Shown piece after piece: positions 7,727-19,100 of a stretch of DNA of 64,000 nucleotides. The stretch comes from an uncultured Methanobacterium sp. GTDB taxonomy: Archaea; Methanobacteriota; Methanobacteria; Methanobacteriales; Methanobacteriaceae. The notes beneath the pieces were generated by a model. That model saw only the letters and a program-made list of their open reading frames with translations. It did not search any database and had not been told where the DNA came from. The DNA is taken from assembly GCF_963666025.1 (NCBI RefSeq), contig NZ_OY762552.1, positions 2,031,001 to 2,095,000 of the forward strand. Direction: 5' to 3'. Both the position numbers and the translations under genes were made by a program. How positions within the stretch are numbered: position 1 is the stretch's first letter; every line of letters starts with the position of its first letter.

Positions 7727-8932
7727 TTGTCGGAAATACAGGATTTAGAGAGTGAATATGAGAAACTTCAACTGCAACAAAAAATTATTGAGGCCAGGAA
7801 GAAGATAGCTGATGCAGAAAGCGCATTAAATCCTTCAGAGATGGAAAAGGCGAAAGCACAGGCTGAACAGGAAAAAGCAATTGCCGAAGCTCAGAAAGCT
7901 ACTTTAAAAGCAGAATTGCCTGATTTTAGTGCGAAAGGTCCGGAGGGTAAAATAACTGCTACTGATGTAAATATTGAATGTCAGGTACTGGCTTATCGGG
8001 CTGTTTCTAAGATTGTGTCCTACATAAGTGAAAAGATCAAAAAGGAACATCCCACGACGAAAAAAGTGGTTATCTGTGATCGTAACGATCTTAACAATTA
8101 TTTCTCCTATAAAATATTCATAAAACAGTTAGAACTCTTAAAAACTGAATATGATGGGGTTTTAACTATTAAAAAGGGAGATGTAGATAATGGCGCTCGG
8201 GGTCTTATGGCGGTTGCTTCCTTAACTGGAGTTTCAACAGTTTTAAGTTCAATTGTTGATTTTGCTTCTCTTTTTAGGACAGATGTGGACATCAAGGGAG
8301 TAGATGTTGAAATAGTTGAAGAAGCATTGATTGCAGAGTTAGTAAAAGCTTTGAAAGATAAAACCACAGAAGCAAAGAAAGAGATAGAACCAATATACCT
8401 TCCCTTCAGGATAAATGTTCCTGATAAGTTTCTAACTGAAATATCCAACTTAGATAAATGTAGGGATGAAGCCCTTAAAAAAATTGAAAATTGTCAAAAA
8501 AGTGGAAACTGCAAACCGGAAGATGTTAACAAGTTAAATGATTTAAATGGTCTTTATGATAAAATAAGGGGCGCATTAGTGTCTATAGACGAAAAAACAG
8601 GCACTAATAGGCTGGAAAAATTGATAAAAGGTGAAATTTTAAATACGGAACTCAAGCCGGAACAGGATAATGATGAATTAGAAAATCTTAGACTGGAAAA
8701 TCCAGAAAATGAGGAAGCAGATATTCTTTACGTTAAGGTGGTAAAAGCAGGGGGAAATAACCAAACAAAAAGGAGATTCTGGACAAATGAAATAGCTCAC
8801 AGTGGTGGTGCTATAGTGGCCTATTTCCTGATGGATAAGAATGGAACGATAAAAGAATCAGAGAATTTACATTATCTTTATCCTTATCAGCGCTTTGATG
8901 AGTCCCCTAAACAATTGAACAATTTAAATTAA
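7727..8932 (+). CDS. conserved-looking protein of unknown function, N-terminal coiled coil
   Basis: I do not recognise this 401-residue protein. Residues 1-65 are rich in E, K, A and Q with heptad spacing (IQDLESEYEKLQLQQKIIEA) and should form a coiled coil. Residues about 155-175 (GLMAVASLTGVSTVLSSIVDF) form one hydrophobic helix that may be membrane-associated or buried. The C-terminal 70 residues look globular, with ILYVKVVKAGGNN and GGAIVAYFLMD strands. Start is TTG 7727 behind a GGGGGG ribosome site. It stands alone between larC and queC. Confidence 0.7.
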   Translation: MSEIQDLESEYEKLQLQQKIIEARKKIADAESALNPSEMEKAKAQAEQEKAIAEAQKATLKAELPDFSAKGPEGKITATDVNIECQVLAYRAVSKIVSYISEKIKKEHPTTKKVVICDRNDLNNYFSYKIFIKQLELLKTEYDGVLTIKKGDVDNGARGLMAVASLTGVSTVLSSIVDFASLFRTDVDIKGVDVEIVEEALIAELVKALKDKTTEAKKEIEPIYLPFRINVPDKFLTEISNLDKCRDEALKKIENCQKSGNCKPEDVNKLNDLNGLYDKIRGALVSIDEKTGTNRLEKLIKGEILNTELKPEQDNDELENLRLENPENEEADILYVKVVKAGGNNQTKRRFWTNEIAHSGGAIVAYFLMDKNGTIKESENLHYLYPYQRFDESPKQLNNLN

Positions 8933-9055
8933 ATACGAGAAAATTTAACTTAATTAATTACATTCATATACATAAACATTAATTTAGAAAATAAGTTTAA
9001 TTATAAAATATCAATTCAAAAAACTATCAAGATTAGATTAGGGAGAACAAGTTTC

Positions 9056-9742
9056 ATGGAAAAGTCAAAGAAAGCAATATCAGTCCTCTCTGGAGGTCTG
9101 GACTCTGCAGTAGCCACTTCACTACTTGCTAAAGATTACACTGTACATGCAATAACCTTTAATTACGGTCAAAGAAGTGCAGAAATGGAAATTAAGGCTT
9201 CAAAGGCAATATGTGAAAAATTAGGTATGGAGCACACGGTTATTGAACTGCCATGGCTGGCACAAATAGGGGGGTCAGCATTGACCAGTTCAGAAGAGGT
9301 TCCACAGCTTGAAATGGATGAACTGGATGATAAAGAAATTTGTGATGAAACCGCCCGCAAGGTATGGGTCCCGGGTAGGAACGTTGTTTTTTCATCCATT
9401 GCACTATCATTTGCAGAGGCAGAAGGGGCAGAGAAGATAATTGTAGGCTGGGATTTTGAAGAAGCTGCCACATTCCCTGATAATTCCAAGGAATTCCTGG
9501 ATGCTTTCAACAACCTCCTGAAAATTGGTTCGCTGGATGATATCCAGATAGAAGCCCCTTTGATCCAGATGGATAAAAAAGAAATTGTAAAACTGGGTGA
9601 TGATATAAATGCACCACTTGATATCAGTTATTCATGTTACATGGGTGAAAAGTGGCATTGTGGTGTATGTGAATCTTGTATGAGACGGAAAAGGGCTTTT
9701 GAATTGGTGGGTATTCAAGATAAAACAGACTATAAGGGATAA
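9056..9742 (+). CDS. queC: 7-cyano-7-deazaguanine (preQ0) synthase
   Basis: It converts 7-carboxy-7-deazaguanine to preQ0 using ATP and ammonia; in archaea preQ0 is the precursor of archaeosine at tRNA position 15. The PP-loop SGGLDSA sits at residues 12-18, FNYGQRS follows at about 36, and WVPGRN at about 104. The zinc site is at the C-terminus: CYMGEKWHCGVCESCMRRK contains four cysteines. The 228-residue length is normal. GGGAGAAC lies 12 bases upstream of the ATG. No queD or queE is adjacent. Confidence 0.96.
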   Translation: MEKSKKAISVLSGGLDSAVATSLLAKDYTVHAITFNYGQRSAEMEIKASKAICEKLGMEHTVIELPWLAQIGGSALTSSEEVPQLEMDELDDKEICDETARKVWVPGRNVVFSSIALSFAEAEGAEKIIVGWDFEEAATFPDNSKEFLDAFNNLLKIGSLDDIQIEAPLIQMDKKEIVKLGDDINAPLDISYSCYMGEKWHCGVCESCMRRKRAFELVGIQDKTDYKG

Positions 9743-9800
9743 TTTGGGTTTATTTGAGTAAATGATGGTTTATACAATCCTTTAGGGGTTTTTAGTCCAT

Positions 9801-9992
9801 TTAATTTACTATTTTTAAATAATATTCATTATTTTCAGAGGAACTTTTCCTAATTTCCAGTTTATCACCAGTTTTTAGTCCTTCCCACGTGATAAAGTAA
9901 TGTTCATGTGGTAAATTGGGCCCTCTACAGGTGCAGGGATATGATTCGACCCGGACCTTGCAGGAGGAACCATCTCCTTTGAGTACAAACAT
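9801..9992 (-). CDS. small protein with CTCRGPNLPHEHYF motif, unknown
   Basis: The open frame continues upstream to 10100, but that part is low-complexity; the ATG at 9992, behind GGGG, gives a compact 63-residue product. Its notable feature is a cysteine-histidine cluster, CTCRGPNLPHEHYF, followed by LKTGDKLEI, which could bind a metal. I do not know the family. It converges on queC and lies in a small single-gene space. Confidence 0.5.
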   Translation of the reverse strand: MFVLKGDGSSCKVRVESYPCTCRGPNLPHEHYFITWEGLKTGDKLEIRKSSSENNEYYLKIVN

Positions 9993-10338
9993 TTTCCCCA
10001 ATGGGGGAAAGAAGGATAATTTATTCTTTAAAATAAAAATAAAATTATTTTTGGATTCTGTTGATGATATTTTCCGGGAATACATAGCATTTGAACTCAT
10101 GGAATGTCTCCTATTAAAGTGTTCTCTTACTAAGAATTGGTTTTTTTAATAAATAACCTACCACTAATTGAACTAACATCAACAATAGATAATATAAATT
10201 AGTGATGCTCCCTTGGATATCAAATTTCTTTGAAATATCAAATTTAACGTATTTGAGCAAAAAACTTAAACAAGTTTATACCATAATATTTTTTACGAAA
10301 TCGATCGTTTTTACTAAGCTAGATCATGGAGATTTTTG

Positions 10339-10950
10339 ATGAACGATGATGAACTAAAAAAGGCCATTGATTTTTACCGTTCTTTGGTTCAAAAGGAAAT
10401 TGCAAGCGAAAAAATTGTTGATGGCAAACGCATTGGCCCCAGAACGCTTACAAAAAAAGATCATATAAATTTAAAGGACATAACCAATCCTGAACGGCCT
10501 TTTTTAGGTAAAGAGGTATCTGATGATCTTGATTCAGTATACGTTACCACATTTAGAATTGGAAACTTAAAAAAACCAGTTTATCTGTCTAAAACGAGTT
10601 ATGGTACTGATGTGGTTGCGGGAATTGAAATGGGAACTACCCTGGTTAAAAATGGATTCATTAAAAGTGTTGATGAAATCGCTGTTTTTCTAGCAAACTA
10701 TAAGATAGGTATTCTCGATATTTTCAAGGAAGAAGAAATAGAAAATGGAAAAAAGCTTGATTTAAGGGTTTATGAATGTATTGAGTGTGCAGGATTACCT
10801 AACATAGGAGAACCTGTTTGTTACTTTGAAACTGGCATGATAATGGGTATATTAAAGGAGTTGACCCATAAAGAAGTTTCTGCAGAGGAAATACGATGCT
10901 GGACCAGCGGTTATTCCTTCTGTCATTTTGAAGTGGTAATAAAAGACTAA
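10339..10950 (+). CDS. V4R (4-vinyl reductase) domain protein
   Basis: The C-terminal half (residues about 125-203) is a V4R small-molecule-binding domain, with LRVYECIECAGLPNIGEPVCYFETGMIMGIL and the closing RCWTSGYSFCHFEV; several cysteines could hold a ligand or metal. The N-terminal half, about 120 residues, looks like a second related alpha-beta unit. ATG 10339 is preferred over the TTG three bases earlier because GGAGAT at 10328-10333 is then better spaced. It is 59 bases upstream of a roadblock/LC7 protein in the same direction, suggesting a sensor plus signalling-partner unit. Confidence 0.75.
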   Translation: MNDDELKKAIDFYRSLVQKEIASEKIVDGKRIGPRTLTKKDHINLKDITNPERPFLGKEVSDDLDSVYVTTFRIGNLKKPVYLSKTSYGTDVVAGIEMGTTLVKNGFIKSVDEIAVFLANYKIGILDIFKEEEIENGKKLDLRVYECIECAGLPNIGEPVCYFETGMIMGILKELTHKEVSAEEIRCWTSGYSFCHFEVVIKD

Positions 10951-11009
10951 AATAAACAGTTCCAAATCAAAAACTTGAGATAAGATTAGATGTTTAATGA
11001 GGATTAATT

Positions 11010-11387
11010 ATGGTGGAAACTAAAAAAGAGAGATTGGACAATGTTTTGTCATCATTTTTACAGGTGGGCCAGATAAAAGCCTGTGCCATTGTTTCAAAAG
11101 AAGGTCTCCTCATCAGTTCCAGAACCCCTCCTGATGTTGATGCCCGTATATTCTCAGCACTTTGCTCCACCATAATGGGTGCTGCCGAAGCTGCTTCAAC
11201 ACAAATGAAAACAGGATCTGTTAGTGAAATTTCTCTTAAAACCGAAAAAGGGAATATAGTTTTAATACCTGCAGGATCAAAGGCTATTTTAACTGCTTTA
11301 ACCGAACCTGAAGCTCAAATTGGACTAATACTTTTTGAGATGGAAGCCAAGGCAAAAGAAGTTGAAGAGATACTTCCCAGTGTTTAA
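11010..11387 (+). CDS. roadblock/LC7 (MglB-like) domain protein
   Basis: The 125-residue protein is a single roadblock/LC7 fold: helix LDNVLSSFLQ, strand IKACAIVSKEGLLISS, the helix FSALCSTIMGAAEAASTQM, then two strands and a C-terminal helix. Bacterial relatives such as MglB regulate small GTPases; archaeal ones are often next to sensory or GTPase genes. No GTPase gene is adjacent. Its partner is probably the V4R protein just upstream. No strong ribosome site is visible. Confidence 0.85.
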   Translation: MVETKKERLDNVLSSFLQVGQIKACAIVSKEGLLISSRTPPDVDARIFSALCSTIMGAAEAASTQMKTGSVSEISLKTEKGNIVLIPAGSKAILTALTEPEAQIGLILFEMEAKAKEVEEILPSV

Positions 11388-11584
11388 AATGAGATTTGAT
11401 TAGATTTAGATTAGATTCTAGAGATTAATTTAGATTCTAATTTTAGATTTTTAAAAATTTTTATTTTCAATCGAATGGAATTACTTATTTTAAGTTTCAG
11501 AATCAATAAGTGAACTCTGTATTCTATTTTTTTAGAATTCTATAAAATTTTGGATTCATATAAAAAAATAAAGGAACGAGGATA

Positions 11585-13303
<1,719 letters not shown>

Positions 13304-13315
13304 AGTGACCCTCAA

Positions 13316-13825
13316 ATATTAGATAAACTTGTCATTACAGAATCTTAATTTCCTTATATAGATAGTGTAAACTTCCTTATATCCTTACCTTAAAATTTCA
13401 TCATATCTAGAATAATAAATGATATTTTAAAAATGTAAGATTCATCGGGTTTAATCTCCAGTTCCATAAAATATTTTTCAAAATTAATAAAACGTCCTAA
13501 AATCATTTTTTTTCCAGTTTTTCATTTAGATAAAGTAAGTAATTACTAAAACAGTTATATTATGTAAAATTATGAAAATAATATGTGAAATAGTAACTGA
13601 AACCTTTAAATAAAATAAAAAAGGAATATATACTTTCCTAATGCATAAATAAGATCAATTATTATAAATTAAATGATAATAATTCTTAATATTGCTTTTC
13701 AATGGCAATATTATGTGAAAAATGGAAATAACTACTACAAAATAGTATTACTAAAATAACTTAAACTTGCTCAAGGAACAGAATTAAGTTCTTGGAATAT
13801 AATGCTCATGATCATGGGGGTGATT
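13316..13825. other. intergenic, no gene seen
   Basis: About 500 bases of very AT-rich sequence between pycB and the protease island. Many short A/T runs are present, but I find no supported frame, no clear inverted repeat and no RNA gene. The drop in GC marks the left edge of the island. Confidence 0.4.
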
Positions 13826-13939
13826 ATGATAAAATATCAAAGAGGGGGTGATAAATGTTTTTTTTGGAAGAAAATTGAACTTGCTTTAAAACCGTTCATG
13901 GTATTTAAGCATTGTATGTTGGTATTTTTAATGAATTGA
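13826..13939 (+). CDS. possible 37-residue peptide at the head of the protease island
   Basis: GGGGGTGATT (13816-13825), very close to the consensus ribosome site, stands immediately before an ATG that opens 37 codons and ends at TGA 13937-13939. The product is basic and contains three cysteines near C11, C30 and a hydrophobic end (VFKHCMLVFLMN). A second strong site, GAGGGGGTGAT, inside the frame leads to a 7-codon frame only. No family is recognised. It may be a real small protein or the remains of a longer gene. Confidence 0.3.
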   Translation: MIKYQRGGDKCFFWKKIELALKPFMVFKHCMLVFLMN

Positions 13940-13994
13940 AGATTTAAACGCCTTAATTTTAAGATATTTAAAGATCTTACAAATTTAAAGGTGT

Positions 13995-14008
13995 GGGGGG
14001 GGGGGGGG
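13995..14008 (+). repeat. 14-G homopolymer tract upstream of the M4 protease
   Basis: Fourteen consecutive G residues occupy the ribosome-site position before the protease starts (GTG 14011, ATG 14017). A longer in-frame start, GTG 13993, would place the tract inside the coding sequence. G tracts of this length are prone to slippage, so the tract may switch or tune expression, or its length may be a sequencing artefact. Confidence 0.75.
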
Positions 14009-14016
14009 TAGTGATA

Positions 14017-15126
14017 ATGGTTCCTAATTTGAAGAATGTCTTGGGAATTAGTCCAAATAATCAGATCAGTTCAAATAAATTTGCTTCAAATCAAATTAGT
14101 CTTAAAAATCAATATTTTGGTTTTATCCCACCCTATATAATGGGTGGACTGGCTAGGGAAGGAGTAGAAGAAGCCCGTGTAACCATCCAACAAAGTCGCT
14201 TAATCCGGCGAAGCAGATCAAAGCGAATGGTGGATATGGAAACATTTTTGGGCAAGGTAAAAGAGACAAAAGCCAGTCGAAAAGTTTATGATTCAAATAG
14301 TACCTATAAAACAAGATTCAAACTGGTCATGAGCGAAGGAGAATCTCCTTCAACGGATGAAACAGTTAACAACGCCTACAATTATGTAGGGCAAGTTTTT
14401 GATTATTTTCGTGACGTGATGGGCCGTAATTCCATTGACAACCTGGGCATGGATCTGGTGATCAATGTACATTTCGGTGAAAAGTACCAGAATGCCTTCT
14501 GGGATGGGGATGAAATCATCCTGGGGGATGGTGATGGTAAGTTATTTTCTAATTTTTCCAAATCACTGGATGTAATTGCCCATGAACTGGCCCATGGAAT
14601 AACCCAGTTTTCTGCTAACTTCAAATACAGTGGACAGTCCGGGGCATTACATGAACATTTTTCTGATGTATTCGGGAGTGCCATAACCCAACATGCTGCC
14701 AATCAAAATGCCCACGATGCAGACTGGCTAATCGGTAATGAAATAATGGGGCCTGAGCTTTATGGAGAGTCCATACGTTCCATGAGTGAACCAGGAACAG
14801 CCTATGATAACAGTTTACTGGGAAAGGATCAACAGCCAGACCATATGGATAACTACTACTCTGGATCAGCTGACAATTTTGGTGTTCACATAAACAGTGG
14901 AATACCCAACAAGGCCTTTTATTTGGTTTCCATCGAAATAGGAACCGAAAAAGCTGCTAGAATATGGTATAATTCCCTTCAGAAGTTATGGCCCAATGCC
15001 AACTTCAATGATGCAGTGAAAATCATCGTGGAAACCACCAGAGATCTGGTCAAAGATGAGACTGTTCCCCAAGGAGCCACTCAAAAGGTTCGAACGGCAT
15101 TTAAAAAGGTGGGATTACCGAAATAG
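14017..15126 (+). CDS. thermolysin-family (M4) metalloprotease, protealysin-like
   Basis: A zinc endopeptidase. The active site is visible: HELAH (H189 and H193 with E190), third zinc ligand E213 in GALHEHFSDVFG, and the acid-base histidine H291 in NFGVHINSG. There is no signal peptide. Instead a short N-terminal region carries FIPPYIMGGLA near residue 37, the PPxxx motif of the protealysin propeptide, so the enzyme is probably made as a cytoplasmic zymogen that cleaves itself. Length is 369 residues from ATG 14017. It is first of three unrelated peptidases in a row. The start region contains a 14-G tract that may affect translation. Confidence 0.9.
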   Translation: MVPNLKNVLGISPNNQISSNKFASNQISLKNQYFGFIPPYIMGGLAREGVEEARVTIQQSRLIRRSRSKRMVDMETFLGKVKETKASRKVYDSNSTYKTRFKLVMSEGESPSTDETVNNAYNYVGQVFDYFRDVMGRNSIDNLGMDLVINVHFGEKYQNAFWDGDEIILGDGDGKLFSNFSKSLDVIAHELAHGITQFSANFKYSGQSGALHEHFSDVFGSAITQHAANQNAHDADWLIGNEIMGPELYGESIRSMSEPGTAYDNSLLGKDQQPDHMDNYYSGSADNFGVHINSGIPNKAFYLVSIEIGTEKAARIWYNSLQKLWPNANFNDAVKIIVETTRDLVKDETVPQGATQKVRTAFKKVGLPK

Positions 15127-15164
15127 ATTGGAATTCAATATCAAAATAGATTGGAATTCAATAT
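15121..15164 (+). repeat. tandem 23-bp duplication across the M4 stop codon
   Basis: A 21-base sequence beginning AAATAGATTGGAATTC occurs at 15121-15141 and again at 15144-15164. The first copy contains the TAG stop of the protease. It is probably a local slippage duplication. Confidence 0.7.
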
Positions 15165-15339
15165 TAATGAACATTAATAGAGGGGGTGTTGGGTTTGAGA
15201 ATGCGGCGTTAAAATTCAGGGATGATAAATTCAGATACTCTTGGTTGTTTTTTTTCATATAAACGTCACTCTTTCATATTTAAGGTTTGAAAGGGTCAAA
15301 AACGAAATTTTGAGGTAAAATCAAATAAGGGGGATATTT

Positions 15340-16167
15340 ATGACGGGTAGAAAAGCATTGTGTGTGGGAATAAACAAATTCAAAAATTTACCTTCAGCTA
15401 CACTGCAGGGTTGTGTAAATGATGCAGATGACATGGAAAAACTACTAAAGGCGTTACTGGGGTTTCAGGCTCAGGACATAGTTAAACTCACTGACACCAA
15501 GGCCACCAAGGCTAACATAATAAAAAACCTTAAAGATATGGTTGAAGGGGCGAAATCTGGGAAATACAGTTACCTTGTATTTAGCATGTCCAGTCACGGC
15601 ACTCAAGTGCCGGATTTAAGTGGTGATGAGCCAGATCGGGCTGATGAAGCATTCTGTCCTCATGATCTGGCTCAAAAAGGGAATGTGTGGGATCCTCAGC
15701 ACATAATCACCGATGATGAACTCCGAGATCTATTCATACAGCTCCCGGAAAACGTGCTTCTTGAAGTGTATCTGGACACATGTCACAGTGGAACAGGACT
15801 TAAGGCAATTGACCTCCTCTTAGATCGTAGGCCAAGATACCTACCACCACCATCAATGGAAGCATTCCAGGAAATTGATGGAAAAAGACAACGAGGACTA
15901 AATAAAGCACTTTTAGAGAAGGGAATAACTCATCACATACTATGGGCAGCATGCCGGGCGGATCAGACCAGTGCCGATGCCAGTATAGGTGGGGGATGGC
16001 ACGGGGCTTTCACCTACTTCTTCTGTAATGAAATGAACGCCAGTAAGAACAAACTGGCCAGAAGTGCAGTACTGGAAAAGGTAAGAGGTGACCTTCAGGC
16101 AGGTAATTACACTCAAACGCCTCAATTGGAGTGTGAAGCTACGGTTAGGGATAAAATTATTGGTTAA
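15340..16167 (+). CDS. caspase-like (C14) peptidase, prokaryotic metacaspase/orthocaspase
   Basis: The protein is a bare p20-type caspase fold of 275 residues. It starts KALCVGINKFKN and continues LQGCVNDADDMEKLL near residue 26. The catalytic histidine is H86 in SSHGTQVPD, and the catalytic cysteine is C148 in LDTCHSGT. Prokaryotic members usually cleave after Arg or Lys, and some act in programmed death or antiviral defence; others process partner proteins. There is no signal peptide or fused sensor domain. AAGGGGGA precedes the ATG. It is 33 bases upstream of the subtilase and probably cotranscribed with it. Confidence 0.93.
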   Translation: MTGRKALCVGINKFKNLPSATLQGCVNDADDMEKLLKALLGFQAQDIVKLTDTKATKANIIKNLKDMVEGAKSGKYSYLVFSMSSHGTQVPDLSGDEPDRADEAFCPHDLAQKGNVWDPQHIITDDELRDLFIQLPENVLLEVYLDTCHSGTGLKAIDLLLDRRPRYLPPPSMEAFQEIDGKRQRGLNKALLEKGITHHILWAACRADQTSADASIGGGWHGAFTYFFCNEMNASKNKLARSAVLEKVRGDLQAGNYTQTPQLECEATVRDKIIG

Positions 16168-16199
16168 AAGTAATAGGGGTAAAAGATGGGGGGATTAAA

Positions 16200-19100
16200 A
16201 TGGAAATGAAAAAAGTTATAGTTTTTGTGGATGAAACTGACTCTAAAAAGATAGAGAAAGTCAAAAATATTGTTTCAAAAGTTTTAGCAACGTATCCTGC
16301 TTTTTTACTTGCTGAAGCAGATTCAGATCAGATTAATTCTTTAAAAAATCAGGGTTTTAACATTGAATTACAGGAAAACAGTCAAATGATCCGTCTGCGT
16401 GCAGTGGAATTTGATACATCCAAAAAAGCACCTCAGGTTCCTCAGAATCTCAGTCTTAGATCTGTAGATCTTGATGCAGTGGATAAAAATTATTGGATTC
16501 TCCAGTTTGTAGGCCCTATTAAGGAGGAATGGAAATCAGAAATTACCCAGTCCGGTGGAGAATTACAGAACTATATTCCAGAGAATGCATTTTTAGTTAA
16601 AATGGATACTGGAACCAAAGAAAAACTCCAAAAATTGGATTTTGTGAATTGGATAGGACTCTATGAACCTGCATATAAAGTTAATCCCTTATTAATGGGC
16701 ATAAAAGAAACAGCTACGTTAAATGAACTCATTAATCGTTCAATAGATGTGAAAGCTTTCAAACCCGTGCCCGAAGGTAATGTAAACATTTTATTACATG
16801 ATGATGGGGACTTAACGAAGATTTCTAAGGAGATTGAAAGTTCAGGAGGCCTTATTATTGCAGCGAGTGATAATGTCATTCGAGCTTCTCTTGATCTCTC
16901 AGAAATCGATAAATTAGCCTGCATGGTTGAGATTAAATGGATTGAACCATATGTTAAGCCAGAATTACATAATGATGTGTCTGCGGGAATTGTTGGGGTT
17001 CAACCAGTTTGGAATAACCATGGTTTAGATGGCGAAGGGGAGATTATTGCAGTGGCTGACACAGGATTGGACACGGGGGTGAATGATAACAGCATCCATG
17101 CTGATTTCAGAGGAAGGATCATCACAATACACGACCGTGTGGGAGATGGGGCTGATGATGTGAATTCTGGGCATGGTACACATGTTGCAGGCTCTGTTTT
17201 AAGTAATGGAACTGATTCTAATGGGATGATTAGAGGTATGGCATTTGCTTCTAGATTAGTGTTCCAATCAATAGAAAGAAATAGTAATCAGAGTTTGGAT
17301 GGAATACCATCAAATCTGAACCAACTATTCCAAGAAGCATATGATGATAGTGCTAAGGTTCATTCCAACAGCTGGGGTGATGGTCTTTATGGTCAATACA
17401 CAGTTGATTCTAAAAACATTGATAATTTCATCTGGAATCATAAGGATATGTTAATCCTGTTCTCTGCAGGTAATAATGGTACAGATGCTAATGCCAATGG
17501 GGTGGTGGATACAGACTCATTGAGTTCTCAAGCCACATCGAAAAATTGTATCACCGTAGGTGCTTCTGAAAACAACCGTCAAACCGGAGGTTACAACCCT
17601 GGGGGGGATTGTTCAACTTATGGGAATTGTTTTGGCAATATTTTCCCTGTTGCACCTTTGTCCACTGATCCTATTTCAAACAACCCTGAAGGAATGGTAG
17701 CGTTCAGTTCAAGAGGTCCAGCTGATGATTTGAGGATAAAACCAGATGTTGTTGCCCCAGGAACAAATATCCTTTCTGTGAGGTCGAGTGTGGCCACTGA
17801 ACAGGGATGGGGACTTTTACCAACTGGGGATCCTAATAGGCCATTTTATATGTACATGGGTGGGACAAGCATGTCCACTCCAATAACCGCAGGTACCATG
17901 GCCTTAATTCGCCAGTATCTGGTTAATGTGTGTCTTCACAATCCAACTGCCGCCCTTATGAAAGCCATACTCATCCATGGGGCACATCCAATGGCCGGAC
18001 AATACACTCCTCCTGAGGTGGCAGCAGTTCCAGATAACAGTCAGGGTTGGGGTAGAGTAAACCTTCAAGGTGCACTTTTCCCAGAATATCCTGCGAAAAT
18101 GGAGTTTAAAGACACAGCAGTAGATGCTTTGGGTACAGGGGATAGCAAAGAATACAGTTTCACTGTAGTAAACAGTACGGTTCCATTAAGAGCAACCCTG
18201 GTCTGGACAGATTACCCCAGCACACCATCAGCCGGAGGTCTCGTGAACACTCTACGCCTTTCAATAATACCTCCTGCAGGATCTACAGTTACTGGAGGAC
18301 CAGCCAACAACAATGTGCAGCAGGCAGTCATAAACAACCCGCAAAATGGAGTGTATAAGGTTAAAGTAGAAGGTATTAACATTCCCCATCCGAAACAAGA
18401 TTTCGCTCTGGTGGTCAGTGCTGGCTTGGAATTCACTGAACTTTACATCAAAGATAATATACAGGATAATGGAATTGCACCATCTGCAGGATGTCAGTAT
18501 ATGTCCCCTGATATTTGGGTGAATACAGATAATGATCCGGGTGCTTCACCTTCTCCTAACCCTGAGTACGGTCAAACAAACTATGTCTTTGTCAGAGTCC
18601 ACAATCGGGGTTCAAAACAAGCGGTAAATGCTGAAGTAAAATTGTACTGGGCAAATCCCGGTACAAATCTCAGTAAACAGTACTGGAAGGTTGATGATAT
18701 CAGGGTGAATGGTGTTCTTGGAAATGTGCGTCAAATAGATGTACCGGCACACAGTGCTGGACAGGATGGGGAGGCAGTTACTGCTGCATTTGAATGGCTT
18801 CCACCAGATCCACAAAGTAACACTTTGACTCCGGGACATTTCTGTCTATTTGCAACTGTAAATCACCCTGATGATCCATTACAGCAGGAGGACATCCAAT
18901 TTGTTAGATGGGAGGATAATCTTGCTTGGAAAAATGTAGTTGAAAATTATCAGCTTTCAGGTTCCAAGACCACCATGGAATTTTATGTAGCTGGATTAAA
19001 AGACCAGTCCGCAACATCAGACCTTAATATTGACAGAAGTGAATTACCATCGGGAGGCAGTGCAAAATTAAAAATACCCACCAGATTCTTAGATGGGGCA

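Noticed and set aside
9993..10100. N-terminal extension of the small CTCRGPN protein
   Set aside because: The added residues are low-complexity (IFILKNKLSFF) and lack a ribosome site, while ATG 9992 has GGGG upstream.
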